Shown: positions 43,836-52,874, counted from the stretch's first letter. The stretch: 64,000 bases of DNA from Phenylobacterium sp. (GCF_030681155.1 NZ_JAUXXE010000069.1:1-64000); one strand, 5' to 3'. Program-made: numbers and translations. The notes: generated by a model from the sequence alone, not told the origin.

Positions 43836-44240
43836 TCACTCGGCGATGCGGGCGGGTGCGCGCTCAAAGGCGCAAACCCAATCTGGAGCCGATCGCCGCC
43901 AGATCTGACGGGTTGGGATGAGGCGATCGCGTTGCCGCACCCCGCCCCAGCGAACGCCCCAGTCTTCCGCGTCCTCGCCCTCGCCGCTGGTGAACAGCGG
44001 AGATCCGCAGTCTGAGCAAAAATGCTGGAAGCGTCTGCGGCCGCTCGCTCCACGCTTAATGTAGATCCTGGGTTCACCTTTGATCCGCAGCAGCTTGCGC
44101 TTTACGGAGACGGAGACCCGAAACGCCGTTCCGGTCAGCGCCTGACAGTCGGTGCAATGGCAAATGGTCACCGACGCGGGATCGACCGACGCCTCGTAGG
44201 TGATGCGCCCGCAGTGGCAACTTCCATCAATCGGAATCAC
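43836..44240 (-). CDS. GFA family protein (glutathione-dependent formaldehyde-activating-like)
   Basis: A 134-residue GFA protein with the zinc sites SCHCGRITYEA, ICHCTDCQ and HFCSDCGSPLF. Most members of this large family have no proven activity; the name comes from one that speeds up S-hydroxymethylglutathione formation. It lies next to the flavodoxin-like oxidoreductase on the same strand. Confidence 0.87.
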   Translation of the reverse strand: MIPIDGSCHCGRITYEASVDPASVTICHCTDCQALTGTAFRVSVSVKRKLLRIKGEPRIYIKRGASGRRRFQHFCSDCGSPLFTSGEGEDAEDWGVRWGGVRQRDRLIPTRQIWRRSAPDWVCAFERAPARIAE

Positions 44241-44267
44241 GGTGATGCGGTCTCCATGCAGCGGCGA

Positions 44268-44876
44268 TCAACCGGGGAATGGATTGTCCTTCAGGAGGGC
44301 CGCCAGATGGCTTGCGTTGGCGGCCACCATTTTCGCGGTTTTCGTCACCATCCTCGGCATGGCCTTCAGATCCTGAAAATCGGTGTCGCCCATCGCCTCG
44401 CCCACCCAATAGCATCCACCCACCGGCGGAATCGTCCATCCGACATCGTTGAGCGCCTGAAACACCTGGGCGCAGACATTGTGCGCGCCGTCCTCGTTCC
44501 CGACGACCGCGCAAACCGCGATCTTGGAGTAGGAAGGCATCCGCCCGGCTTCATCCGTCTCGTCGAGAAACGCGTCCATGCGTTCCAGCACCCGTTTGGC
44601 GACGCTGCTTGGCTGGCCCATCCAGATGGGCGTTCCGAACACAAGGATGTCGGCGGCGAGGATGGCCGTTCGAATGGCCGGCCATCCATCGCCCGGACCC
44701 TCATCGGAGGTGACGCCGGGCAGAACATTGTGCGCCGCGATGCGGATCGTCGGCGCGATCTCCGCGCTGAACTTCTTCATTTCGCCGGCAAGGACGCCGA
44801 TCATGGCGTCTGTGGAGCTCTTGGCTTTTGGATCGGACTTCAGCGTGCAGTTGATGGGCTGGACGATCAGGGACAT
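44268..44876 (-). CDS. Flavodoxin-like NAD(P)H-dependent oxidoreductase
   Basis: A 202-residue flavodoxin-fold protein: the N-terminal LIVQPINCTLK strand, ADILVFGTPIWMGQPSSVAKRVLERMD (flavin-edge loop), and KIAVCAVVGNEDGAHNV. It may reduce quinones or nitro-compounds. The ATG at 44876 follows AAGGAG. The ATG at 44939 in the same frame is less likely. Confidence 0.82.
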   Translation of the reverse strand: MSLIVQPINCTLKSDPKAKSSTDAMIGVLAGEMKKFSAEIAPTIRIAAHNVLPGVTSDEGPGDGWPAIRTAILAADILVFGTPIWMGQPSSVAKRVLERMDAFLDETDEAGRMPSYSKIAVCAVVGNEDGAHNVCAQVFQALNDVGWTIPPVGGCYWVGEAMGDTDFQDLKAMPRMVTKTAKMVAANASHLAALLKDNPFPG

Positions 44877-45125
44877 GCGGGGCTCCTTCTGCCGGTTTCG
44901 CTCTAGCGCCTGACGCCAAGAACGTTCCGACGGCGACAAACCGGCTCATGGGTCGGAAGCCGGCTAGAGGTCCGATAGGCAATGAGAGGCGTCAGATCCC
45001 TCGTGTCAGGTTGGACTATGCCTAATCCTCACGGCGCGGCTTGGATCCCGGCTCGGCTGGGGCCAGCTGGCTTTTGGGTTGGATGGTCTCGCGCCGACGC
45101 CACACCAGGAAGCAGCCAAGCCAGG

Positions 45126-45317
45126 TCAGCACACCGCCTCGAGTTCGTCGGATTCAGCGGCGCATCGACGTTCGCGAAGGACATCGTGCAATGCGTCGGC
45201 AAGCTCGAGCACATCGCCCTTCGCCAGACAGCGCGAGGCCGAGACAACCAGGTATTTCAAGTCTGCGAAGGCAATCGGCTCGTTGAATTGCTCAATGCCG
45301 GGGAGTGTCATGTCCAT
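45126..45317 (-). CDS. Small hypothetical protein
   Basis: A 63-residue acidic helical protein (FADLKYLVVSASRCLAKGDV, LELADALHDVLRERR). AGGAAA precedes the start. It is divergent from the small XRE regulator. I do not recognise the family. Confidence 0.55.
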   Translation of the reverse strand: MDMTLPGIEQFNEPIAFADLKYLVVSASRCLAKGDVLELADALHDVLRERRCAAESDELEAVC

Positions 45318-45426
45318 CCGATATTTTCCTCAAGCAACTGACGCAGGTGAACAACTCCTGCGTTGAATCGTTCCTGCCCGACCTCGACGAAACGAGGTGG
45401 ACAGCGATGATCATTTGGGGGGAACT

Positions 45427-45669
45427 ATGTACAGTTCGACAACGCGCAAACCCGATCCAATAGACGGGGTCATCTCCGCCAAGATCACCGCGCGCCGCAA
45501 ATCGCGAGGCGTCTCTCAGCAGGCTCTAGCCGAAAAAATCGGCGTCAGTTTTCAGCAGATCCAGAAATACGAAAGCGGCGAAAACCGCGTCGCGGCCTCA
45601 AGACTGATCCGCATCGCCCGCGCCCTAGGGTGCCAGATCACCGACCTTATTCCTGACGAAGATAGATGA
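45427..45669 (+). CDS. XRE family transcriptional regulator
   Basis: An 80-residue single-domain regulator: helix-turn-helix GVSQQALAEKIGVSFQQIQKYESGENRVAASRL, typical of the XRE/SinR/HipB type found in alphaproteobacteria. The ATG at 45427 follows GGGGGGAACT. Divergent from the 63-residue protein, with about 110 bp between. Confidence 0.83.
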   Translation: MYSSTTRKPDPIDGVISAKITARRKSRGVSQQALAEKIGVSFQQIQKYESGENRVAASRLIRIARALGCQITDLIPDEDR

Positions 45670-45778
45670 TCGCCGCGGGGAATATTCGACCCTGAATATC
45701 GGGCCTAAACTTCGGCGAGGGTGGCAAGGACGTGACGACGTCATGCGACTTGCTTAGGCTTCGACTTTATCAGCCCCG

Positions 45779-46672
45779 TCAGACCCGCTCGGAAAACCGG
45801 TCATAGGCGTCGATGCGCCTGACCAGCAGCTCGATGTCGCGCTGATAGATCTCGGCGCGAAGGAACGTCAGTTCGGCCTCCCGCGCGCCCTCGCCTAGAT
45901 CGATGTACCAGGCCTTGGGGGATCCATTGCCGTCTCCGTTCCAGCGATATCCACGCGCCTTCAGGACGTCCTTGAGGTCATAGGGCGAGTTCTCGGCCCA
46001 GATCCGCCAAGTCGGCCGGCGCGCCTCGTCCAAGAGGTGGGCCAAGGCCGGACGACCGCTGGACTTCATGGGCCGGGCCAGGATTTCGATGGCCGCCAGA
46101 CAATCGTTGTGAGCCCGATGCTTGTCGTAGAAGAACCCCGCTCCAGCGGCCAGGTGCGCAAGACGAGCTCCCTCGTGGCCGTCGGCCGACCAGTCGACCT
46201 GCGACATCGAGCAAGCCCAGGGTTTGGTGGTGAAGGTTTCGCAAAAGCGCTCCAGGAAGCGCCGGTCGAACGCTGCGTTGTGGGCGATCACCAAGGCCGC
46301 CGGCGCCGCGAAGCTGGCGACAGCCGCCGGATCCATGACCTGTCCGGCGACCATCTCATTGGTGATGCCGGTCAGAGCGGTGATCTCCGCTGAAATCCTG
46401 GTCGCCGGCTCTCGCAACCCTTCGAACGCCGCGCCGACCTCGAGCACCTGACCGCTCAGGTCATAGAGGAACGGCGTCATGGCCAATTCGATGATCTCAT
46501 CGCGCGCCGGATCCAGGCCCGTCGTCTCGACGTCGACGAACAGGCCCGTCCGCACCGGCCCCGCCAGGCTCGCTTGCGCCGCACGCGGCTCCAGCTTGCG
46601 CAGGACCCGGTATCGACCCGTGGCCTCAAGCGCCTCGGCCATGGCCTCCAGATGTGCGGTTTTGTCGTCCAA
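45779..46672 (-). CDS. DEDDh 3'-5' exonuclease (DnaQ-like)
   Basis: A 297-residue exonuclease: Asp47/Glu49 in LFVDVETTGLD, then IAHNAAFDRRF and the HRAHNDCLAAIEIL end of the DEDDh site. The C-terminal ~80 residues (KDVLKARGYRWNGDGNGSPK) form a second small domain seen in stand-alone DnaQ-like proteins. Start TTG 46672 or ATG at residue 11. Not the polymerase III epsilon by context, as no other replication gene is near. Confidence 0.83.
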   Translation of the reverse strand: MDDKTAHLEAMAEALEATGRYRVLRKLEPRAAQASLAGPVRTGLFVDVETTGLDPARDEIIELAMTPFLYDLSGQVLEVGAAFEGLREPATRISAEITALTGITNEMVAGQVMDPAAVASFAAPAALVIAHNAAFDRRFLERFCETFTTKPWACSMSQVDWSADGHEGARLAHLAAGAGFFYDKHRAHNDCLAAIEILARPMKSSGRPALAHLLDEARRPTWRIWAENSPYDLKDVLKARGYRWNGDGNGSPKAWYIDLGEGAREAELTFLRAEIYQRDIELLVRRIDAYDRFSERV

Positions 46673-46756
46673 ATCGAGCCTCGGAGCTTTCAGCTTCGGT
46701 GGATCACCGTGGCTGGAGACAAAAGCTGCTCGCCCATGCCAGGCTGCGCTGCTGCT

Positions 46757-46793
46757 GTAACGAGCCCGCGCGATTGCTGCGCGGTCGCGTTAC
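46757..46793 (-). terminator. Nested hairpin over the end of the RES gene
   Basis: Outer arms GTAACG/CGTTAC (46757-46762 and 46788-46793) enclose an inner CCGCGC/GCGCGG stem. The structure covers the RES stop codon and may end the toxin-antitoxin transcript. Confidence 0.4.
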
Positions 46794-47506
46794 TCGACGA
46801 TCCGAAAGACCGCGCCGCTTGCCGGTTCGCGATAGAGATCCACCCGTTCGCCATTCCAATGATAGTCAAGGTGGCGGCCCTGCACCGGATTTCCAGCCAA
46901 GTCCGGATAGAAGAGCCCCACGCAGTTTCCCTCCGACGTCCGAACGCTGGGATAGACCACGCCGCCAGCTCCCGCGGCGTGCAGCTGGGCGCCCAGGATA
47001 CGGCTTTCGACATAGCTGTCTCGATCAAGAACCCCCGCGAATTTGCGCTCATCGCCGCGCAGGTCGCGCAGCTCGGCGTCGACCGTCAGGATGATCTCAC
47101 GAAATTGGGACGTCCAACCGGGGGCCTCGTTCGTCATCGCCATGAAGACGGCGTGGTGATGGATGGTTTCCAGTAGCGCCACGTCGAAAGCTTCGCCTGC
47201 GTAGAGCACCCCGAAACGACCGTCGCTGAACCGGCTGGGCCGGTCAGGACTGACATGGGTGAAGGGCGCCATGAGATAGCTGGCGCCGGGGCCGCCGACC
47301 CGCCTCGACGGAGGGATCAGGTCGAGATTGCCCACGTTCTCCATCAGCCGTGGGTTGGTCTTCTGCTCGGCCGATAGCAGCAACGCCCAATCAGCTGGAT
47401 CGGCGATATCCTCAAAGAGATCGATCGGCGGGTAGATGCTGCGGATGATCCGCACGGCGGCGCGCCACGTCACACGCGCCGTCGGCGTCTCGTCGACGTT
47501 GATCAC
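46790..47506 (-). CDS. RES-family toxin (NAD+-targeting)
   Basis: A 238-residue RES domain protein (conserved Arg-Glu-Ser): WRAAVRIIRSIYPP, PSRFSDGRFGVLYAGE, VALLETIHHH and CVGLFYPDLAGNPVQGRHLDY. RES toxins of the Res-Xre pair break down NAD+. GTG start, overlapping the antitoxin stop by 4 nt (GTGA), so it is translationally coupled. Confidence 0.88.
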   Translation of the reverse strand: MINVDETPTARVTWRAAVRIIRSIYPPIDLFEDIADPADWALLLSAEQKTNPRLMENVGNLDLIPPSRRVGGPGASYLMAPFTHVSPDRPSRFSDGRFGVLYAGEAFDVALLETIHHHAVFMAMTNEAPGWTSQFREIILTVDAELRDLRGDERKFAGVLDRDSYVESRILGAQLHAAGAGGVVYPSVRTSEGNCVGLFYPDLAGNPVQGRHLDYHWNGERVDLYREPASGAVFRIVE

Positions 47507-47916
47507 CAGGCGCTACGCTCGGCGTCTAGGAAACGCCGCACCCGCATCAGGTCGGTCAACTCTCCGCCCAGCATGATCTCAAGAGCCGAGCGGCCCTCGA
47601 ACGCCTGATTGGACGCCTTGATCCAGCCATAGCCGCGCTGCGGCTCACGAAAGATTATGCGCAAGGCTTTGTGGACACCCATCAGGTTCGAAAGCCGCGC
47701 CTTGGCGTCGCGGTCGATGCGGCCTTGCTCACCGGCCTTCCATCGCCGGTAGGTGCGCACCGGCATGTCCAGCAGGGTCGCCGCCTGCTCGTCGGTCAAT
47801 TCCCAGCGCCCGAAGAGATTGACCACCGCGCGGAACATCGCAGCGGCTTCGGCGTCCGAAATCGGATCGGGTCGAAACGCGTGCACCGCCGTATCGATGG
47901 GAAGGACAAGGGTCAT
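47503..47916 (-). CDS. Xre/MbcA/ParS-type antitoxin of the RES pair
   Basis: A 137-residue protein: N-terminal Xre-like helix-turn-helix (LTDEQAATLLDMPVRTYRRWK) and the C-terminal MbcA/ParS/Xre toxin-binding domain (FEGRSALEIMLGGELTDLMRVRRFLDA). It precedes the toxin, and an inverted repeat lies upstream for autoregulation. The ATG at 47916 follows GGAGAG; the ATG at 47949 would reach into that repeat. Confidence 0.87.
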   Translation of the reverse strand: MTLVLPIDTAVHAFRPDPISDAEAAAMFRAVVNLFGRWELTDEQAATLLDMPVRTYRRWKAGEQGRIDRDAKARLSNLMGVHKALRIIFREPQRGYGWIKASNQAFEGRSALEIMLGGELTDLMRVRRFLDAERSAW

Positions 47917-47926
47917 GCTCGACTCT

Positions 47927-47963
47927 CCATATGGCCGAACATAGGTCAAACACGGCCAAATGG
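47927..47963 (-). promoter_or_regulatory. Inverted repeat upstream of the antitoxin
   Basis: Arms CCATATGGCCG (47927-47937) and CGGCCAAATGG (47953-47963) pair at 10 of 11 positions across 15 nt. The site sits 11 nt before the preferred antitoxin start, a likely operator for Xre or the Res-Xre complex. Confidence 0.5.
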
Positions 47964-47991
47964 CAATAACGGCTCGTGGGCGATGCTGGCG

Positions 47992-48162
47992 TCACCTGGG
48001 GCGCTCGCATTCGCTGCCCGGCGTTAGGCCAAGTTCGGCGGCGTCAGCATAGCATTCAGCCTCGGCGCTCTTACGCTCATAGGCGAGGGCCAAGGTCATG
48101 CAGATCAGGGCCAGACCCACGCAAAAGCCTGCCATTAGCCGCAGGAGCGTACGGTGGGTCAT
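47992..48162 (-). CDS. Small membrane protein overlapping dinB
   Basis: A 56-residue protein (MTHRTLLRLMAGFCVGLALI, then a charged Cys-containing tail with AECYADAAELGLTPGSECER) with one N-terminal membrane helix. Its ATG overlaps the dinB stop (ATGA), so it is probably translated with dinB. It is too short to be picked up by simple gene finding. Function unknown. Confidence 0.6.
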   Translation of the reverse strand: MTHRTLLRLMAGFCVGLALICMTLALAYERKSAEAECYADAAELGLTPGSECERPR

Positions 48163-49286
48163 GCGTGCTCGCCTGTCGGTTGATCGGCATGCGACTGCGC
48201 CACAATAGGCGGGGCGAAGTCCAGTTGATCAGCGCGCGCCCGCTCGGCCTGGCCAAAGTTAGAGAGCGTCACGCCGACAAGTCGAACCCCGGTTCGCGGC
48301 GGAAAAAGGGTCCGAACCAGACTCAAACTGACGTCGCGCAGCATTTCAGGGTCGCCCACCAACGTGCTCACCGATCGACTTCGGGTCACTTGCTTAAAAT
48401 CGGCCCACTTCACCTTGACGGTGACGGTGCGGGCGCGCGCCCCGGTCTTCTCACACCAGTCCCAGACGTCATCGGCCATAGAGAGCACGCCGGCCTCGAT
48501 CTCTCGCGGATCCAGCAGGTCGCGCTGGAAAGTGGTCTCGGCGCCGGACGACTTGCGCTCGCGATCTGGGTTGACCGGGCGCTCGTCCACGCCGCGTGAG
48601 ATCGCGTGATACCAGGGACCTGACTTGCCAAAGTGCCGCTCAAGGAATTCTAGGGACTGGCGACGCAGGTCCGCGCCGGTGAAGATGCCCAGGCGCTCCA
48701 TCTTGGCCGCCGTCACGGGCCCCACGCCGTGGAACCGGCCGATCGGCAGGCTCTCGACATAGACCTCCCCTCGTCCTGGCGGGACGACATACTGGCCGTT
48801 GGGCTTGCGCTGATCGGAGGCTAGCTTGGCGAGAAATTTGTTGTAGGAGACGCCCGCCGACGCGGTCAGCCCGGTTTCAGCGAAGATACGTCCACGGATC
48901 TCTTCGGCGGTCTGCGATGCCGTGGGCAAGCCACGCAGGTTGGCCGAAACATCGAGATACGCCTCATCCAAGGACAAGGGTTCGATCAGCCCCGTGTATT
49001 CAGCGAATATCGCGTGAATCTGGCGAGACACGGCCTTGTAGACCTCGAAGCGGGGCGGCGCGAACACCAACTCGGGACACTTGCGCATGGCCGTCGTCGA
49101 CGGCATCGCTGATCGCACGCCAAACGCTCGCGCTTCATAGCTCGCCGCCGCCACGACACCGCGCGCGGCGGCGTAACCCACGGCCAAGGGCCGCCCCCTG
49201 AGGGCCGGGTCGTCCCGCTGTTCAACCGAAGCAAAGAACGCGTCCATGTCGACATGGATGATCTTGCGGAGAGGTGCGTCATTCAT
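48159..49286 (-). CDS. dinB: DNA polymerase IV
   Basis: Y-family translesion polymerase of 375 residues. Catalytic Asp13 (HVDMDAFFASVEQ) and Asp107/Glu108 (SLDEAYLD) are present, as are GVSYNKFLAKLASDQRKPNG, a helix-hairpin-helix near FHGVGPVTAAKMERLGI, a little-finger domain and a C-terminal QLDFAPP clamp-binding motif. It should be damage-induced in relatives, but I see no clear LexA box upstream. Confidence 0.95.
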   Translation of the reverse strand: MNDAPLRKIIHVDMDAFFASVEQRDDPALRGRPLAVGYAAARGVVAAASYEARAFGVRSAMPSTTAMRKCPELVFAPPRFEVYKAVSRQIHAIFAEYTGLIEPLSLDEAYLDVSANLRGLPTASQTAEEIRGRIFAETGLTASAGVSYNKFLAKLASDQRKPNGQYVVPPGRGEVYVESLPIGRFHGVGPVTAAKMERLGIFTGADLRRQSLEFLERHFGKSGPWYHAISRGVDERPVNPDRERKSSGAETTFQRDLLDPREIEAGVLSMADDVWDWCEKTGARARTVTVKVKWADFKQVTRSRSVSTLVGDPEMLRDVSLSLVRTLFPPRTGVRLVGVTLSNFGQAERARADQLDFAPPIVAQSHADQPTGEHA

Positions 49287-49570
49287 CCCCTCCGAGCATA
49301 GGCGATTTGGAACTTAACGGGAACATCTTCCCGATTGCGACGTTGGCCCGCTGGCGAAACCTCGCTTCGGTGACGGCGGACGTGGCACCTCGGTGGCCGG
49401 CCATCCGAACTGGAGAAACCTTGGCATGGCGTTTGAGGTTATGTGCTCAGCGACCAAGCTACCGCTGTCAGACAAGCTCTCCCGCAAGTCAGTGGCGTCG
49501 ACCTCTTGAGCCCAAGGCGGACTATGACGTCTCTTGATCTGGGACAAACCATTCGACGGAGACCATCCGG

Positions 49571-50080
49571 ATGAGCGACGTCACACCCGTTTCCCAAGTC
49601 GATCTCCAACGTTATTTGGGCCGATGGTACGAAATTCGCCGCTTGCCTTTGAGGTGGGAGGACGAAGCGGCGAGCGACATCACCGCGACTTACGCCTTGA
49701 GCGAGGACGGCGCTGTGCGTGTCGACAACCGTTGTTTCGATAAAGAGGGCGAACCCACTCAGTCCGTCGGCGTGGCCAAACCGGCCGACGAGACGAACGC
49801 TCGACTTAAGGTGAGCTTCCTACCGAAATTCATTCGATGGATACCGTTCACCGAGGGTGACTATTGGATTCTAAAACTGGACCCCGAATACCAGATCGCA
49901 CTTGTGGGGACTCCGGACCGCAAGCACCTGTGGCTGCTTGCCCGTGACCCGAGCGTCCCGGACATGACAGTCCAATCCTATCTCGCCGAAGCTCGTCGGC
50001 AGGATTTCGATTTGACCGATCTGATCACGCCCCGCCACACAGGCCGCGAGGTTACGGACGCTCTCCTGGCCGAAAATTGA
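49571..50080 (+). CDS. Lipocalin (Blc-like)
   Basis: A 169-residue lipocalin with the GRWYEI motif (17-22), the YALSEDGAVRVDNRC strand, and GDYWILKLDPEYQIALVGTPDRKHLWLLAR. It lacks a signal peptide, unlike outer-membrane Blc, so it may be cytoplasmic. ATG 49571 with GGAG-like CCGG upstream. Confidence 0.88.
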   Translation: MSDVTPVSQVDLQRYLGRWYEIRRLPLRWEDEAASDITATYALSEDGAVRVDNRCFDKEGEPTQSVGVAKPADETNARLKVSFLPKFIRWIPFTEGDYWILKLDPEYQIALVGTPDRKHLWLLARDPSVPDMTVQSYLAEARRQDFDLTDLITPRHTGREVTDALLAEN

Positions 50081-50307
50081 AACTCGTGCTGGCGTGAGGA
50101 GTGGCGGGTCTCGATTCTGACCTCGGGGGAATTAGAGCGCGGCTAACAGTCGCCTCTCGCGCAGGCGGACGCCGGCAAGACATCGCCCGCCGAACCTGAC
50201 GACCGGCGCCACCTGTCGCGTGGGGATGTCATTTTCAGTCGACACCGCGCCTTGCGCAACACCGGCTTGTTTCTAAATGCCGGATCAAAACTGACATGGA
50301 GGGCCCA

Positions 50308-50544
50308 ATGAAACGCATTGAGATCTCCCCGGTCGACAGCGGCTGGATGCTACGCACCGAGGCGATGGAAAGCGTGCTCTTCTTCAAGAGCGAAGCATCG
50401 GCCGAGAGCGCGGCCATCAGGCTTGCACAAGGTCTAGCCGACGCCGGCGAAGAGGCCGCGGTTGAGATCTTTCTTCGCGATGGAAGCCTTGGTCGTCGCT
50501 TCACCACCCCGCCGATGCGTCTCCAGAACATCGTCGGGGCCTGA
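50308..50544 (+). CDS. DUF2188-like small protein
   Basis: A 78-residue protein (MKRIEISPVDSGWMLRTEAM, FFKSEASAESAAIRLAQGLA, EEAAVEIFLRDGSLGRRFTT), with the beta-beta-alpha-beta order of DUF2188-type proteins. GGAGGG precedes the ATG. Function unknown. Confidence 0.6.
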   Translation: MKRIEISPVDSGWMLRTEAMESVLFFKSEASAESAAIRLAQGLADAGEEAAVEIFLRDGSLGRRFTTPPMRLQNIVGA

Positions 50545-50651
50545 CCTCGTCAGGCGGTGCGCGCGGCCCAAGCGTGCTTCGGCAAGCGAGGTCTCACTTC
50601 CGGTCATCCACACCACGACCGACGTTTGGCCCCATCGCCTGATCCGAATAC

Positions 50652-50670
50652 TGTTCCGCTCTACGGAACA
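50652..50670 (+). promoter_or_regulatory. Inverted repeat before the IclR-PrpD-esterase operon
   Basis: TGTTCCG-N5-CGGAACA is a perfect inverted repeat (50652-50658 and 50664-50670). The stretch GGAACAATA is repeated directly at 50665-50673 and 50685-50693. It lies 73 nt before the IclR gene and is its probable operator. Confidence 0.55.
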
Positions 50671-50742
50671 ATATTTCATCACTTGGAACAATAGCAGCGC
50701 CTGCGGTAGGGTCTGCGCAAGACCTATGGAGTCGACGCAATC

Positions 50743-51462
50743 ATGGATCGGGCCGTCTCCCGCAGCTTCGCCATCTTGGAGGCCCTGGCCCGCTCGCGTG
50801 GGCCTGCGCGATTGTCGGACCTGTCCGCGGCGACCGACCTTCAGAAGAGCACGGTCCACCGGATCCTCGCGACGCTCTCGGAGCTAGGATACGCCGACCA
50901 GGACGACTCTGGACGCTATCGCCCTACCCTTCGGTCGTGGGAGATCGGCATTGGGGTTGTCGCTGACCTCCCAATCTATCGGGTCGCTGCGGGCTACCTC
51001 CATGCGCTTCACCGGACGACCGGAGAAACGGTCAGTTTGACGGTGTTGTCTGGAAGCGACGTCCTCTATCTGGAGAAGCTCACCGCCGCCCGGCCGGTGC
51101 GCTTCCTCACCCGGGTCGGAAGCCGCGTGCCGGCGCCGCTCACCGCGGGCGGCAAGGCGATCCTCTCGGCTCGCATCGACGCCCCCCAGCTTATCGAAGA
51201 GGCCGCAGTCCACCGCGACCTAGATGTCCCTGCCCTGATGACGGAACTCGAAGAGTGCCGTCAGCGGGGATACGCGCTCTCCGGCTACAGCCCCGGCGTC
51301 ACGAGCATCGGCGCAGCGGTTGCAGCCGGAGGCGCACCTCCAGAGGCCGCCTTGTCCGTGTCTGCGCCCAGCGAGAGGCTCGCGGGCAAGAAACGCGAGG
51401 CGATCATCGAGGCGCTGCTTGAGACCCGGGCCCGCATGACCGAGGCGCTGGACCGGCCATGA
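50743..51462 (+). CDS. IclR family transcriptional regulator
   Basis: A 239-residue regulator: N-terminal winged helix (RLSDLSAATDLQKSTVHRILATLSELGYADQ) and C-terminal effector domain (RFLTRVGSRVPAPLTAGGKAILS, GVTSIGAAVAAGG). First gene of a run whose next gene overlaps it by 4 nt (ATGA). It probably controls uptake and hydrolysis of the locus substrate. Confidence 0.9.
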   Translation: MDRAVSRSFAILEALARSRGPARLSDLSAATDLQKSTVHRILATLSELGYADQDDSGRYRPTLRSWEIGIGVVADLPIYRVAAGYLHALHRTTGETVSLTVLSGSDVLYLEKLTAARPVRFLTRVGSRVPAPLTAGGKAILSARIDAPQLIEEAAVHRDLDVPALMTELEECRQRGYALSGYSPGVTSIGAAVAAGGAPPEAALSVSAPSERLAGKKREAIIEALLETRARMTEALDRP

Positions 51463-52853
51463 GCCAGCCCATGTTGGAAATTCCGGTCGGCGAACGGCTG
51501 GCCAGCTACGTCAGCGGCGCTCTGGACGCCTGGCCTTGCCAGACGCATCGCCAATTGGCCAAGCTCCACATCCTGGACACGCTTGCGGCCATCGTCGCAT
51601 GTCGCGACCTGGAACCCGCGGTCCTGGCCCGCAACTACGCCCTATCGCTGAGTGGCGGCGGCGACGGTCCTAACGCAGCCACGATCCTGGGTACTCACGC
51701 CCGCGCCAGCATCGTCGATGCGGCGTTCGCCAGCGCCATGACGGGCCACGGCGCGGAGATCAACGACTTCATTCCGTCGGCCTTTGTCCAGCCAGGTCCT
51801 GCAGTGCTCAGCGCAGCCTTGGCGATCGCCGAGACGCGGGGCGCTTCGGGCGCCGAGCTGCTCCGCGCGGTCATGGCCGGCTATGAACTGGCCGGGCGCA
51901 TGCCCAAAGCTCTTGGCGTCGAGAACCTGCGCCGCGCGGGCGTTGCAAATCACGGCCTTGGCCCTCTGTTTGGCGCAGCCACGGCCGCCGCGATCCTGCT
52001 GCGCCTGCCCGCTGACAGGATTGGCGACGTATTCACCTTCTGCGCTCAGCAGGCCTCGGGCTCCTGGCAGTGGCTGCTCGACGTCGAACACATCGAAAAG
52101 GCGTTTGTCTTCGCCGGCATGGGCGCTCGCGACGGCCTTCATGCCGCGCTGATGGTTTCGGCGGGCTTCCGCGGCGTCCGGAACGCTCTGGACCATCCGG
52201 GCGGCTGGATGCGCGGCGCGATGTTCTCCGGGGGTGATGCGAACCGGGCCTATCTGGTCGACGATCTCGGCGAGCGCTCGGAGCTGCCGCTAACCGCGTT
52301 CAAGCGCTATCCGGTCGGCGGCCCGACGCAGCCGGCGGTCGAGGCGCTCTTGGACCTGTCGCCGGCGATCGCGGGCCAAGCGGTTCAAAGCGTATTCATC
52401 GAGATGCCGGGCCGCTGGCAGGCGTTTCGCGACGCCGCCATGCCCGCGCTCAATCTGCGCTACCTCGCCGCGATCATCCTGATCGATGGACGTCTGGATT
52501 TCGTGAGCGCGCAGAGTCTTACGCGCATGGCGCAGGAGGAGGCGGTCAAGGATCTGATGGCGAAGATCGAAATCGCCCACGACCCTGCGCAGGAGGCTGC
52601 GCCCGGCTCGCCCAGGACGGAGTCCGCCCGCGTGCGGATCACCCTGGAGGACGGGCGAGAATTCTCGCGGTTCGTCCCCCATGTCCTGGGATTTCCGTCC
52701 CATCCAATGGATGCGGCCGATGTTGAATCCAAGGCCTTCAACCTGATGGTCGAGCACCTGGGGCCCGAGCGCGCGCAGGCCGTCATCGCCGCGGTCCGGG
52801 GGATAGAGACCCTTCCCGACTGCAAACCGCTCATCGAACTCATCGCACGCTGA
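51459..52853 (+). CDS. MmgE/PrpD family protein
   Basis: A 464-residue member of the MmgE/PrpD family (2-methylcitrate dehydratase fold), e.g. THRQLAKLHILDTLAAIVACR, HGAEINDFIPSAFVQPGPAVLSAALA, FKRYPVGGPTQPAVEALLDL. Members include 2-methylcitrate dehydratase, aconitate-like isomerase and iminodisuccinate epimerase. Catalytic details are not clear, and the partners suggest another organic-acid substrate. Confidence 0.9.
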   Translation: MSQPMLEIPVGERLASYVSGALDAWPCQTHRQLAKLHILDTLAAIVACRDLEPAVLARNYALSLSGGGDGPNAATILGTHARASIVDAAFASAMTGHGAEINDFIPSAFVQPGPAVLSAALAIAETRGASGAELLRAVMAGYELAGRMPKALGVENLRRAGVANHGLGPLFGAATAAAILLRLPADRIGDVFTFCAQQASGSWQWLLDVEHIEKAFVFAGMGARDGLHAALMVSAGFRGVRNALDHPGGWMRGAMFSGGDANRAYLVDDLGERSELPLTAFKRYPVGGPTQPAVEALLDLSPAIAGQAVQSVFIEMPGRWQAFRDAAMPALNLRYLAAIILIDGRLDFVSAQSLTRMAQEEAVKDLMAKIEIAHDPAQEAAPGSPRTESARVRITLEDGREFSRFVPHVLGFPSHPMDAADVESKAFNLMVEHLGPERAQAVIAAVRGIETLPDCKPLIELIAR

Positions 52854-52874
52854 ACGTCCAGGAGCAGGCTCGAT

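Noticed and set aside
50296..50560. Possible CRISPR or tandem repeat array in the right half
   Set aside because: No regularly spaced repeat of 20 bases or more is visible anywhere in the window.
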